Source: Oscillospiraceae bacterium
GTDB lineage: Bacteria > Bacillota > Clostridia > Oscillospirales > Acutalibacteraceae
Direction of reading: 5' to 3'
Assembly: GCA_015066065.1 (NCBI GenBank)
Contig: SVPB01000012.1
Location: 1 to 36,387 of the forward strand
DNA length: 36,387 bases
This document shows, piece by piece, positions 15,586-24,681 of this stretch. Numbering within the stretch: the stretch's first letter is position 1; each line of letters opens with the position of its first letter. A model generated the notes under the pieces. It made no database searches. It was given only the letters and a program-made list of their open reading frames with translations, and was not told the origin of the DNA. The position numbers and the translations under genes are program-made.

Positions 15586-16380
15586 ATGACCGTTGGTTTT
15601 ATCGGTGCCGGCAATATGGGCGGTGCTTTGGCTACGGCAGTGGCTAAGGCCATTGGCGGTGACAAGGTGTATCTGGCCGACCCTTCCGCCCGGAAGGTTA
15701 AGGCGCTGGCCACCGCCATTGGGGCACAGGTGTCGGACAATGCCACCGTGGTAGCCACCTGCGATTACGTGTTTCTGGGGGTTAAGCCTCAGGTAATGGG
15801 GACGGTGCTTTCGTCCCTCCAGCTGGCACAGATGCCTTCTCTGCCGGTGCTGATTAGCATGGCCGCCGGCCTGTCCACCGAGGCTATTCGCGCTATGGCA
15901 GGGGTCAACGCCGCCGTTATCCGTATTATGCCCAATACGCCGGTGGCCGTCGGGGAAGGGATGATCCTTTACACCGCTACCCCGGAGGTCACGCCGATGC
16001 AGTTGGAGGGCTTTGCCCGGATTCTGTCCTGCGCCGGCCGCTTGACCTGCCTGGAAGAACGGCTGATCGATGCCGCCAGTGCGGTGTCCGGCTGCGGCCC
16101 GGCCTTCGCCTATCTCTTTATGGAAGCGTTGGCGGACGGTGGGGTGGAATGTGGACTGCCCCGCCAGATAGCCCAGGAGTGTGCCGCACAGATGGTGCTG
16201 GGGGCGGCACGGATGGTGCTGGAGACCGGTCATCATCCCGGTGAGCTTAAGGATGCGGTGTGTTCCCCCGGCGGCACCACCATTGCCGGCGTACATGCGC
16301 TGGAGAACGGTGGCCTGCGTGCGGCCGCCATGGATGCGGTGACCGCTGCTTACCACCGCACGCTGGAGCTAAAGCAATAA
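15586..16380 (+). CDS. proC: pyrroline-5-carboxylate reductase
   Basis: 264 aa. It reduces pyrroline-5-carboxylate to proline, completing the pathway of proB and proA. The NAD(P)-binding GFIGAGNMGGAL is at the N-terminus. The C-terminal signature region around SGCGPAFAYLFMEALADGG, with KDAVCSPGGTTIAGVHALE, is intact. An upstream in-frame ATG at 15577 overlaps the proA stop but touches the SD. The ATG at 15586 lies 9 bases from GAGAGG and begins directly with the Rossmann strand, so it is preferred. Confidence 0.96.
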   Translation: MTVGFIGAGNMGGALATAVAKAIGGDKVYLADPSARKVKALATAIGAQVSDNATVVATCDYVFLGVKPQVMGTVLSSLQLAQMPSLPVLISMAAGLSTEAIRAMAGVNAAVIRIMPNTPVAVGEGMILYTATPEVTPMQLEGFARILSCAGRLTCLEERLIDAASAVSGCGPAFAYLFMEALADGGVECGLPRQIAQECAAQMVLGAARMVLETGHHPGELKDAVCSPGGTTIAGVHALENGGLRAAAMDAVTAAYHRTLELKQ

Positions 16381-16393
16381 GCCAAAAATAGAC

Positions 16394-16426
16394 ACCCCCG
16401 GCGACCTTGTGTCGCCGGGGGTATTG
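16394..16426. terminator. bidirectional terminator between proC and trmB
   Basis: A perfect 12-bp stem (ACCCCCGGCGAC / GTCGCCGGGGGT) with a 5-base loop is flanked by an A-rich stretch on the left and a T-rich stretch on the right. It suits both convergent units. Confidence 0.9.
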
Positions 16427-17101
16427 TTATGTCAGAGGGCTGGTGGCTTCTACCCGATAGATGGGCAGTCCTTCATCCATAAAGCGTTGTTCGTATTCGG
16501 TGACGATATTGTTGGGATAATCGTCAGCGTGCAGGTCAAGGCTGACCCGCTGTAAGGTGTAGCCGGTCTGGGAAAACTCCTCCAGTGAGAATTGGAACAA
16601 TCCTCGGTCGTCGGTTTTCTGTTCCACGGTAGCACCGGGCACGAGCAGCCCCTTATACAGCTCCAAAAAATGCCGGTGGGTCAGCCGGTGGATGGCATAC
16701 CGTTTCTTGGGGAACGGGGTAGAGAAGTTAAGGTACAGCCGGGCAATGCTGCCGGTGGGGATGAACCGGGGCAGGTACTCGGCATCTCCCCACAGAAACC
16801 ACACGTTATTGAGTACCATGGCCGCCGCCCGTTCACAGGCGGTGACCAGAACGTTCCCGTATTTCTCCACCGCCACAAAGTTCATCTCCGGGTGCTGTCG
16901 GGCAATCTCGCAGATAAAGCCGCCTTTACCGCAGCCGATCTCCAGATTAACCGGGTTGTCATTGCCGAAGATGGCAGCAAAATCAAGCCACTGTCGGTGG
17001 TCGTCGGCGCCAAAGTGGCGATCCTCCACCTGCATATTGGTTACCCGATCGGCGCACAGCTCCATCCGGGAATCCAGGTTCTTTTTGCGGCGCATCCGCA
17101 T
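16427..17101 (-). CDS. trmB: tRNA (guanine-N7-)-methyltransferase
   Basis: 224 aa. It makes m7G46 in tRNA using S-adenosylmethionine. The SAM-binding LEIGCGKGGFICEIARQHP is visible, followed by NFVAVEKYGNVL. Next come the family's LYLNFSTPFPKKRYAIHRLTH segment (a variant of the common NFPDPWPKKRH) and the C-terminal TEYEQRFMDEGLPIYRVEA. The SD AAAGGAG precedes the ATG at 17101. A 27-base gap separates it from the upstream DUF4364 gene, so they are probably co-transcribed. Confidence 0.95.
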   Translation of the reverse strand: MRMRRKKNLDSRMELCADRVTNMQVEDRHFGADDHRQWLDFAAIFGNDNPVNLEIGCGKGGFICEIARQHPEMNFVAVEKYGNVLVTACERAAAMVLNNVWFLWGDAEYLPRFIPTGSIARLYLNFSTPFPKKRYAIHRLTHRHFLELYKGLLVPGATVEQKTDDRGLFQFSLEEFSQTGYTLQRVSLDLHADDYPNNIVTEYEQRFMDEGLPIYRVEATSPLT

Positions 17102-17128
17102 GGTGGTTCACTCCTTTGTTGCGCAATC

Positions 17129-17719
17129 CTACCCCAGATCGATGATCAGCTGATCCCCGATAGGGCTGACGGTGGTGTCGCCGGTGAGCACCGCCAGAGT
17201 GCCCCGGTACAGGGTGGTGGGATCGGTAAGAAACTGCTCCTTGATCGTATCGGCCTGCCACTTATCCGCCACCCAGAGGGTGGTGCTCATGAGCTTACGC
17301 TCCTGATCCAGGACAGTGCAGGTCACCTCGTACCCTCCGTGGTCCAGAGGACGGATATCCACCGTGTTTTCCTTCTCAATACGGCGGCGCTTGAGCAGCT
17401 GCAGAGCACTCTCTACGGCTCGCTCCCGCAGGGTGTAGGGGACACGCATGGACAGACTATCCCCGATCTGACTGCCGGTGGAGGACACGGTCAGGTATTG
17501 CTCCTCGTCCTGTACCAGGTGTCCCTTACGCAGTAGTTCTTCAATGGCGTCCTGGGTGTCAAAGTAGTTGGTCATACCTCGTCCCAGCAGAATGTCCAGC
17601 AGGTCATCCCGCTTGATGGGCTGTGCCAGCGTATGGAGCATATAGCATAGTAGGATGCGGATCTCCTGCGTATTGTTGAGACCGCCCGGTTCCACCCCGG
17701 CGGTAAAAGCGTCCTGCAT
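17129..17719 (-). CDS. DUF4364 family protein
   Basis: 196 aa. It resembles DUF4364, a family of Clostridia proteins of unknown role. The N-terminal part (NNTQEIRILLCYMLHTLAQPIKRDDLLDIL ... TNYFDTQDAIEELLRKGHL) reads as a winged helix of the PadR/MarR kind, and a mixed alpha/beta domain follows. It may be a DNA-binding regulator. I take the second ATG (17719) because AAGGAGGG almost touches the first at 17725 but is properly spaced from the second. A TATAAT lies on the minus strand at 17748-17743 with a poor -35. Confidence 0.82.
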   Translation of the reverse strand: MQDAFTAGVEPGGLNNTQEIRILLCYMLHTLAQPIKRDDLLDILLGRGMTNYFDTQDAIEELLRKGHLVQDEEQYLTVSSTGSQIGDSLSMRVPYTLRERAVESALQLLKRRRIEKENTVDIRPLDHGGYEVTCTVLDQERKLMSTTLWVADKWQADTIKEQFLTDPTTLYRGTLAVLTGDTTVSPIGDQLIIDLG

Positions 17720-17784
17720 GGTCATCCCTCCTTCATCTTCCCATTATACACTAACGATCCGAAAAAGAAAAGGGGAAAATAAAA

Positions 17785-17819
17785 ATAATCTCCCATCCGA
17801 CCGTAAGACGGATGGGAGA
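17785..17819 (-). terminator. terminator of the asd-dapA-dapB operon
   Basis: An 11-bp stem (TCTCCCATCCG 17789-17799 with CGGATGGGAGA 17809-17819) has a 9-base loop. On the minus strand it is followed by a T-rich run, just after the dapB stop. Confidence 0.88.
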
Positions 17820-17824
17820 GACGT

Positions 17825-18571
17825 TCATACTTGGTTGACCAGATCTTCCATGGAGTACATACCGGCAGGCTGTTCCACCAGGAACCGGGCGGCGCGTAAG
17901 GCACCAACGGCAAAGATCTCTCGGGATTGGGCCCGGTGGGTGAGGTTAATGACCTCATCCTTGCCGGCAAAGATCACCTGATGCTCGCCTACAATGGTGC
18001 CGCCACGCACGGCGCTGATGCCGATCTCGTGGGGGTCCCGTTTTTGCCGGACAGCGTGACGGTCATAGGTGTATACCGGCTCGTAGCTAAGCCCTTGGCG
18101 AGCAGCGTCTGCCAGCATGAGGGCGGTGCCGGAGGGGGCGTCCAGCTTCTGGTTATGGTGCATCTCGATAATCTCCACGTCAAAGCCGTCCCCCAGGATG
18201 GCGGCGGCCTTTTTGGTCAGGGCGGCCAGTACGCTGACACCCAAACTCATGTTACCGCTGAAAAACACCGGGATATGCTCCGCCGCACGACCAAGGTCGG
18301 CCTTTTGCTCCTGGCTTAGGCCGGTGGTGCAGATGACGGCCGGTATCTTGTGGCTGACGGCGTAGGCAAGCTCCTCCGCCAAAGCGGCCGGGTTGGAAAA
18401 GTCGATGATCACGTCCACCGGCTGGGTGCACTCCGCCGGATGGGCGTATACCGGATAAGGGGCCTCGCCGCAAGCGGCGTCCACCCCGGCTACCACGGTA
18501 TCCTCGGTAACAGCGGCGGTCACCGCCCGTCCCATGCGGCCCAGACAGCCGCAAAGCATAATGTTCATCAT
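17825..18571 (-). CDS. dapB: 4-hydroxy-tetrahydrodipicolinate reductase
   Basis: 248 aa. It reduces the DapA product with NAD(P)H to tetrahydrodipicolinate on the lysine/diaminopimelate route, which feeds cell-wall peptidoglycan and, through dipicolinate, spores. The nucleotide-binding GCLGRMGRAV is at the N-terminus. VDVIIDFSNPAAL, FFSGNMSLGVSVL and the signature IEMHHNQKLDAPSGTAL are present. A start at 18589 is in frame but its first codons contain the SD (AAGGAG). The ATG at 18571, 6 bases after that SD, is the real start. It follows dapA after about 10 bases. Confidence 0.96.
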   Translation of the reverse strand: MMNIMLCGCLGRMGRAVTAAVTEDTVVAGVDAACGEAPYPVYAHPAECTQPVDVIIDFSNPAALAEELAYAVSHKIPAVICTTGLSQEQKADLGRAAEHIPVFFSGNMSLGVSVLAALTKKAAAILGDGFDVEIIEMHHNQKLDAPSGTALMLADAARQGLSYEPVYTYDRHAVRQKRDPHEIGISAVRGGTIVGEHQVIFAGKDEVINLTHRAQSREIFAVGALRAARFLVEQPAGMYSMEDLVNQV

Positions 18572-18581
18572 AGGAAACTCC

Positions 18582-19472
18582 TTACTCAATGAGTTGATAC
18601 CGGCACAGCACCTCGCGCAGGGCTTCCAGCGCCTTATCCTCCATGGTGTACAGCGGCAGACGGCAATCGCCCACCGCCATGCCCATGAGGTTCATGGCCG
18701 CCTTGACCGGGATGGGGTTGACGTCGCTGAACAGGGCGTTTGCCAACGCCAGCCAATGAAGCTGCAACTGCCGGCAGGTGGCCGGGTCGCCCCGGAACCA
18801 TGCCGCACACAGGTCGTGAACCACCCGGGGTACTACGTTGGACAGCACCGAGATCACGCCTTGTCCGCCGATCGCTAACGTGGCGGTGATCTCGTTATCA
18901 TTGCCGGAATAGAGGGGGATATCGCACAGGGACAGCACCTTGGCCGCCGAAGCCAGATCGCCGTTGGCTTGCTTGAGCCCCATGACGTTGTCCACCGTCC
19001 GGTAAAGGGTCGCCACCGTCTCCGGCAGCATGTTGACCCCCGTCCGTGAGGGGACGTTGTAGAGGATCATGGGGAGATCCGTGGCGGTGGCTACTTGGGT
19101 GTAGTGGGCAATCAGCCCCCGCTGGGAGGTCTTGTTATAGTAAGGGGTCACCAGCAATAACCCATCCGCCCCCAGCTTCTGCGCCATGCGGCAGGAGTTC
19201 ATGCAATGGGCGGTATCGTTGGAGCCGGTGCCGGCAATGACCGGCACACGTCGGTTGGCCTGCTCGATGACCACCTCCACCACCCGCATATGCTCCTGCA
19301 TATTGAGGGTGGAGGCTTCTCCGGTGGTACCCACGGCGATGAGCGCATCGGTGCCTTCGGCGATCTGAAACTCCACCAGCTCACGCAGCTTGGCCTCATT
19401 GACCTGACCGTCGGGATGCATGGGGGTGACCAAGGCGACACCGGCACCGGTAAAAACGGGGCGTTTCGTCAT
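18582..19472 (-). CDS. dapA: 4-hydroxy-tetrahydrodipicolinate synthase
   Basis: 296 aa, the usual length. It condenses pyruvate with aspartate semialdehyde. The TIM-barrel enzyme shows GTTGEASTLN, the catalytic-Tyr segment YNVPSRTGVNML and the Schiff-base Lys in NVMGLKQANGDL. An SD of AAAGGTGG precedes the ATG at 19472. It lies between asd and dapB in pathway order, so the operon supplies successive steps. Confidence 0.96.
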   Translation of the reverse strand: MTKRPVFTGAGVALVTPMHPDGQVNEAKLRELVEFQIAEGTDALIAVGTTGEASTLNMQEHMRVVEVVIEQANRRVPVIAGTGSNDTAHCMNSCRMAQKLGADGLLLVTPYYNKTSQRGLIAHYTQVATATDLPMILYNVPSRTGVNMLPETVATLYRTVDNVMGLKQANGDLASAAKVLSLCDIPLYSGNDNEITATLAIGGQGVISVLSNVVPRVVHDLCAAWFRGDPATCRQLQLHWLALANALFSDVNPIPVKAAMNLMGMAVGDCRLPLYTMEDKALEALREVLCRYQLIE

Positions 19473-19503
19473 AGGAATACCACCTTTCGTTGTTTAAAGG
19501 GGA

Positions 19504-20580
19504 TCAGATGTAGTTGTCAGCGCACAAGAGCTCCGCCAACAGCACCGCACCGCCGGCGGCACCACGCAGGGTGTTGTGGGACAGACCCACAAACTTGTAG
19601 TCATACTGACTGTCCTCACGCAGACGGCCCAGGGAGACGGTCATGCCGCCTTCCAGATCCCGGTGCAGCTTGGTCTGCGGCATGTTGTCTTCCTCAAAAT
19701 AGCGCAGAAAATGCTCCGGCGCCGAGGGGAGCTTCAGCTCCTGAGGACGTCCGGCAAAGGTGTTCCAGCGCTGGATGATCTGCTCCTTCGTGGGCTTGTT
19801 CTCAAACCGCACAAACACGGCGGCGAAGTGACCGTTGGTCACCGGCACGCGCAGACACTGAGCCGTAAAAGCCGGAGAGGTGGCCGGGACGATCTGGCCA
19901 TTCTCCATGGTGCCCCAGATCTTCAGCGGCTCCTGCTCGGACTTCTCCTCTTCACCGCCGATATAGGGGATGACGTTATCCACCATTTCCGGCCAGCGCT
20001 CAAAGGTCTTGCCGGCGCCGGAGATAGCTTGATAGGTGGTCACCAGCACCTCTTTGACACCAAAGTCGTCCAAGGGGAAGAGGGCAGGCACATAGCTCTG
20101 GAGGGAGCAGTTGGACTTGACCGCCACAAAGCCGCGCTTGGTGCCCAGACGCTTGCGCTGATCGTGGATGATCTCCTCGTGCTTCCAGTTAAGCTCCGGG
20201 ATGATCATGGGTACGTCAGGGGTGCCGCGGTGGGCGCTGTTGTTGGAAACAACAGGGCATTCCGCCTTGGCGTAGGCTTCTTCCAGCGCACGGATCTCCG
20301 CTTTGGGCATATCCACGGCGCAGAAGATAAAGTCCACCAGTCCGGCGACCTCCTCCACGTGGGAGGCGTCCAGGACGGTCATGCTTTTCATGGCCTCCGG
20401 CATGGGGGTGTCCATGGCCCAGCGACCGGCTACCGCCTCCTCATAGGTCTTGCCTGCGGAACGGGGGCTGGCGGCCAGACAGGTCACCTTGAACCAGGGG
20501 TGGTTCTCCAGAAGGGTCATAAAGCGCTGGCCGACCATGCCGGTGCAGCCTACGATGCCGACGCGATAGGTTTTCATCAT
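19504..20580 (-). CDS. asd: aspartate-semialdehyde dehydrogenase
   Basis: 358 aa. It reduces aspartyl phosphate to aspartate semialdehyde, the branch point to lysine, threonine and methionine. The N-terminal GIVGCTGMVGQRF is the NADP-binding loop and SNCSLQSY contains the active-site Cys. The sequence (VSNNSAHRGTPDVPMIIPELN, TYQAISGAGK, PLKIWGTM) is of the archaeal/fungal type, not the shorter E. coli or Bacillus type. The frame is open upstream to 20694, but AAAGGAG lies 7 bases before the tandem ATGs at 20580, so this start is chosen. It is the first gene of asd-dapA-dapB. Confidence 0.95.
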   Translation of the reverse strand: MMKTYRVGIVGCTGMVGQRFMTLLENHPWFKVTCLAASPRSAGKTYEEAVAGRWAMDTPMPEAMKSMTVLDASHVEEVAGLVDFIFCAVDMPKAEIRALEEAYAKAECPVVSNNSAHRGTPDVPMIIPELNWKHEEIIHDQRKRLGTKRGFVAVKSNCSLQSYVPALFPLDDFGVKEVLVTTYQAISGAGKTFERWPEMVDNVIPYIGGEEEKSEQEPLKIWGTMENGQIVPATSPAFTAQCLRVPVTNGHFAAVFVRFENKPTKEQIIQRWNTFAGRPQELKLPSAPEHFLRYFEEDNMPQTKLHRDLEGGMTVSLGRLREDSQYDYKFVGLSHNTLRGAAGGAVLLAELLCADNYI

Positions 20581-20649
20581 TAGTATACTCCTTTGCAATC
20601 GAAAAATAGACCTGTTAGCGGTGTTTGCCCGGTGGCGCACAAAAAAATA

Positions 20650-20678
20650 TTGAAAAACCGCCGTTGCTATTATATAAT
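20650..20678 (+). promoter_or_regulatory. promoter of queA-tgt
   Basis: TTGAAA (20650-20655), a 17-base spacer and TATAAT (20673-20678). The -10 sits in the perfect 14-bp palindrome CTATTATATAATAG (20667-20680), so a TATAAT is also present on the opposite strand facing asd. Confidence 0.8.
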
Positions 20679-20778
20679 AGTCGAGATAAGACATCGCCTA
20701 ACATGGGTACGGTATCATTTTACCACCGTTGTGTGGCGGTGTCAACAAGGAAACCGTAAGGAATTCTAAGGAGTATCT

Positions 20779-21804
20779 ATGCTGCGAAGTGATTTTTATT
20801 ACGATCTGCCGGAGGAGCTTATCGCTCAGGAGCCGTTGGAACAACGGGACGCCTCTCGTCTGCTGGTGCTGGATCGCCGGAACGGCGCCTGTACCGACCG
20901 GGTGTTTTCCGACCTGCTGGACTACCTGCAGCCGGGAGATTGCCTGATTCTCAATAACAGCCGTGTGCTGCCTGCCCGTCTGCTGGGTCATCGCCGTGCC
21001 ACCGGCGCCCGGGTGGAGCTATTGCTGCTTACCCCCCACGGCGACGACGTGTGGGAGGTGCTGGCCGGCCCCGGCCGTCGGGCCAAGCCCGGGGACGAGC
21101 TGACCTTTGGGGACGGGCTCTTGACCGCCACCGTATTGGAGGTGGTGGAAGGGGGCAACCGCTTGGTGCGGTTTACCTATCAAGGGAACTTTTATGAGGT
21201 GCTGGAGCGCATCGGCCAGATGCCTTTGCCGCCGTACATTCACAAGAAGCTGGAAGACAAGGAGCGCTACCAGACGGTGTATTCCGCTGCGGTGGGTTCA
21301 GCGGCGGCTCCTACTGCCGGCCTGCACTTCACCCCGGAATTAATGCAGAAGATCCGGGACAAAGGGGTGGAGATCGCTTACGTGACGCTCCATGTAGGGC
21401 TGGGTACCTTCCGCCCGGTCAAAGAGGACGTGGTGGAAAACCACCGGATGCACCGGGAGCACTACGAGCTGAGTGCCGCAACGGCCGAGACCATCAACCG
21501 CACCCGGGAACGGGGCGGCCGGGTCATCGCCGTGGGCACCACCGGCTGTCGCACGCTGGAGAGCGTTGGTCTCACCAACGGTCGGGTGGAACCGGCGGAG
21601 GGCTGGACGGATATTTTTATCTGTCCCGGCTACGAGTTTCAGGTGCTGGATGGGCTTGTGACCAACTTTCACCTGCCGGAAAGCACCCTCATCATGCTGG
21701 TCAGCGCCTTTGCCGGGTATGACCACACCATGGCCGCCTACCGCCATGCGGTGGAAGAACGCTACCGTTTCTTTTCCTTCGGCGATGCCATGCTGATCGT
21801 ATAA
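20779..21804 (+). CDS. queA: S-adenosylmethionine:tRNA ribosyltransferase-isomerase
   Basis: 341 aa, full length. It transfers and isomerises the ribose of SAM onto preQ1 at tRNA position 34, forming epoxyqueuosine. It begins with the family start [62 protein letters not shown] and [18 protein letters not shown] are all diagnostic. The SD is AAGGAG before the ATG at 20779. tgt follows after 24 bases, and the two act in sequence on the same tRNAs. Confidence 0.98.
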   Translation: MLRSDFYYDLPEELIAQEPLEQRDASRLLVLDRRNGACTDRVFSDLLDYLQPGDCLILNNSRVLPARLLGHRRATGARVELLLLTPHGDDVWEVLAGPGRRAKPGDELTFGDGLLTATVLEVVEGGNRLVRFTYQGNFYEVLERIGQMPLPPYIHKKLEDKERYQTVYSAAVGSAAAPTAGLHFTPELMQKIRDKGVEIAYVTLHVGLGTFRPVKEDVVENHRMHREHYELSAATAETINRTRERGGRVIAVGTTGCRTLESVGLTNGRVEPAEGWTDIFICPGYEFQVLDGLVTNFHLPESTLIMLVSAFAGYDHTMAAYRHAVEERYRFFSFGDAMLIV

Positions 21805-22959
<1,155 letters not shown>

Positions 22960-23006
22960 CGGAAGATGGACAATTTGTAAATTTTCTGCCGGATGACGGA
23001 AAACCC

Positions 23007-23035
23007 TTGCACTTTTTCCTATAATATAGTATAAT
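23007..23035 (+). promoter_or_regulatory. promoter of yajC
   Basis: TTGCAC (23007-23012), a 17-base spacer and TATAAT (23030-23035), 33 bases before the yajC start. Confidence 0.85.
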
Positions 23036-23068
23036 GACCTAAATTTGAATTTTCGGAGGTTTTTTATC

Positions 23069-23473
23069 ATGAATTTTCTGAACGCTCTGTTGCTGGCTGG
23101 TGAAACTGCTCCCAGCACAAACGCCAGCCAGCCCCAGCAGATGACCGGTTTTGCGGCGTTTATGGCCAACTACGGCGGCATCGTCTTTCTGGTGCTGATG
23201 ATCGTGGTGATGTATTTCCTCATGATCCGTCCCCAGAAGAAGAAGCAGAAGGCCGAGCAGGAGATGCGCAACAATCTGCGTGTGGGTGACGAGCTGACCA
23301 CCATCGGCGGCGTGTGCGGCCGTGTTGTCAGCATCAAGGACGATACCGTGACCATCGAGTCCGGCACCGATCGCAGCAAGCTGCAGTTCAAGAAGTGGGC
23401 CATCCAGTCGGTAGAGACCAAGCATGAGGTTTCTGTGGATGACGATGACGACGATGATGATGACGATATCTGA
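23069..23473 (+). CDS. yajC: preprotein translocase subunit YajC
   Basis: 134 aa. This is the accessory membrane subunit of the Sec/SecDF translocon. One membrane helix is followed by the family hallmark YFLMIRPQKKKQK. Next come the NNLRVGDELTTIGGVCGRVVSIKDDTVTIE beta domain and an unusual tail of ten consecutive Asp codons. I chose the ATG at 23069, 8 bases after GGAGG, over the upstream TTG at 23045. The gap after tgt contains a strong promoter, so it is not simply a tail of queA-tgt. Confidence 0.95.
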   Translation: MNFLNALLLAGETAPSTNASQPQQMTGFAAFMANYGGIVFLVLMIVVMYFLMIRPQKKKQKAEQEMRNNLRVGDELTTIGGVCGRVVSIKDDTVTIESGTDRSKLQFKKWAIQSVETKHEVSVDDDDDDDDDDI

Positions 23474-23501
23474 TGTCCGTCGGCATAATTTTCCCTCTCT
23501 C

Positions 23502-23517
23502 ATCATAGCCTTATGAT
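23502..23517. promoter_or_regulatory. perfect dyad between yajC and the TIGR04086 gene
   Basis: ATCATA-GCCT-TATGAT forms a 6-bp stem with a 4-base loop, about 25 bases before the next start codon. It is an operator or weak RNA hairpin of unknown function. Confidence 0.3.
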
Positions 23518-23542
23518 AAGTAGTGATAGGGAGGCTAAAGAT

Positions 23543-23941
23543 ATGCGTACACGGGAAAGTCACACCTCTGCGTTCACCGCCTTGATCCGGCCGTTGCTCA
23601 TCGGCACAGCCGTAGGGGTGGTGGTCAGCGTCCTTGTGCTTATGCTCATGGCGCTGTTGGTGCAGTCGGTGGATGTGCCCCGGGCGGCGGTGCTGCCCTT
23701 GGCCATGTCTGCCGGTGCGGTGGGCGCCTTTATGGGCGGCCTGACCACGGCGCTGACAGCTGGCCGGCGAGGCCTTATGATGGGCGCTTTATGTGGGCTT
23801 GTGCTGTTCTTTCTCATACTGCTGGCCGGTTTTGTCCGGTTTACCGGCGTATCCGGCACAACCGCTGTACTCAAGGCGGTGGTGCTGGTGGTAGCCGGTG
23901 GCATAGGCGGTCTGCTGGGAGTTCTTCGACGCAAACGTTGA
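23543..23941 (+). CDS. TIGR04086-like small integral membrane protein
   Basis: 132 aa. Four hydrophobic helices (about residues 12-40, 48-70, 75-97 and 105-125) end in a short basic RRKR tail. The composition, length and position directly after yajC match the Firmicutes family TIGR04086, whose role is unknown. The ATG at 23543 is selected because GGGAGG lies about 9 bases upstream, whereas the longer frame from 23513 places this SD inside the gene. A terminator follows, so it forms a unit with yajC. Confidence 0.75.
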   Translation: MRTRESHTSAFTALIRPLLIGTAVGVVVSVLVLMLMALLVQSVDVPRAAVLPLAMSAGAVGAFMGGLTTALTAGRRGLMMGALCGLVLFFLILLAGFVRFTGVSGTTAVLKAVVLVVAGGIGGLLGVLRRKR

Positions 23942-23953
23942 GCCACTATGGGG

Positions 23954-23990
23954 CGGAGTAGGCAGGCGCCTACTCCGTTCTTGTTCTTTT
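23954..23990 (+). terminator. terminator of yajC-TIGR04086
   Basis: A perfect 10-bp stem (CGGAGTAGGC / GCCTACTCCG, loop AGGC) is followed by a T-rich tail starting at 23978. Confidence 0.9.
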
Positions 23991-24002
23991 TCCGTCCGTT
24001 GT

Positions 24003-24028
24003 TGCATACCCTATAGGGGAGGTATGCA
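24003..24028 (+). promoter_or_regulatory. inverted repeat enclosing the SD of the SpoIIM-like gene
   Basis: Arms TGCATACC (24003-24010) and GGTATGCA (24021-24028) are a perfect 8-bp match. The loop contains the SD GGGGAGG. An inner palindrome CCCTATAGGG (24009-24018) overlaps. The arrangement could mask or present the ribosome-binding site, or be a DNA operator. Confidence 0.4.
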
Positions 24029-24029
24029 T

Positions 24030-24662
24030 ATGAAACGGACAACCACCCGTCGCCGTCGGGCGATGGCAGATTTTATGACGGATAACCGTCGATTGTTCCC
24101 CTTCGCCGGCCTGTTGCTGGCTGGTGTGGCCATAGGTGTGGCGGTGTATGTACTGGCCGGTACCCACATTACCCATGACTGGGGTGCTTTGGTACGGGTA
24201 ACCGGTCTGTCCGGCGGCTTGGCCGGCAGCCTTGGCGCTTTGTGGAACGGCTGTTTTGGTTCAATTTCGTTGCTTGTCGGGCTGTTTCTGCTGGGTCTGT
24301 GGCCTTGCGGCGCTCCCTTTGCGGCGGCAACCCCCATGTTCTACGGCCTCAGTCTGGGGCTGACCGAAGCGTATTATTATTCTTTGGGCGGCGCCGGCGT
24401 GGGGGCGGTGGCAGCGGTGGTGGTCCCGGTGGGGCTGCTCAACGGTGCTCTGCTGGTTATGGCCGGGGTGGAAAGCTGGCGTTTGTCGGTCACCCTTAGC
24501 CGACGGTTACTGCCTGCTGACGGCGGATCGCAAGAGCCGCTGTGGCCGATCTTTCGATTGTATTGCCTGCGTTTTTTACTGTTTGCCGCCGGCGCAGTGG
24601 GCGTAGGGCTGGCGCAGGTGCTGTTACGCACCTTGTTTTGCGAGCTTCTGCAAGGAGTATAA
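24030..24662 (+). CDS. polytopic membrane protein, SpoIIM-like
   Basis: 210 aa. A basic cytoplasmic N-terminus (KRTTTRRRR) is followed by about five membrane helices. The central FYGLSLGLTEAYYYSLGGAGVGAV and following PVGLLNGALLVMAGVESWRLS segments resemble the SpoIIM family, which works with SpoIID/SpoIIP in septal peptidoglycan remodelling during engulfment. The resemblance is by pattern only and weak, and it may be an unrelated membrane protein. The ATG at 24030 (7 bases after GGGGAGG) is preferred over 24024 (1 base). A terminator lies just upstream, so transcription probably starts afresh here. Confidence 0.5.
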   Translation: MKRTTTRRRRAMADFMTDNRRLFPFAGLLLAGVAIGVAVYVLAGTHITHDWGALVRVTGLSGGLAGSLGALWNGCFGSISLLVGLFLLGLWPCGAPFAAATPMFYGLSLGLTEAYYYSLGGAGVGAVAAVVVPVGLLNGALLVMAGVESWRLSVTLSRRLLPADGGSQEPLWPIFRLYCLRFLLFAAGAVGVGLAQVLLRTLFCELLQGV

Positions 24663-24681
24663 ATAAGGAGATGTTTACCCA

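Noticed and set aside
19576-20583. A 335-codon open frame opposite asd
   Set aside because: asd on the other strand is complete with all motifs, and this frame has no initiation signals.
20581-20690. Lysine riboswitch upstream of asd
   Set aside because: The leader is only about 90 bases and lacks the conserved lysine-aptamer core and a terminator helix.
24000-24016. Sigma-E promoter (-10 CATACnnT) before the SpoIIM-like gene
   Set aside because: CATACCCT is close, but no suitable -35 lies 13-15 bases upstream, and the start point would leave almost no leader before the SD.
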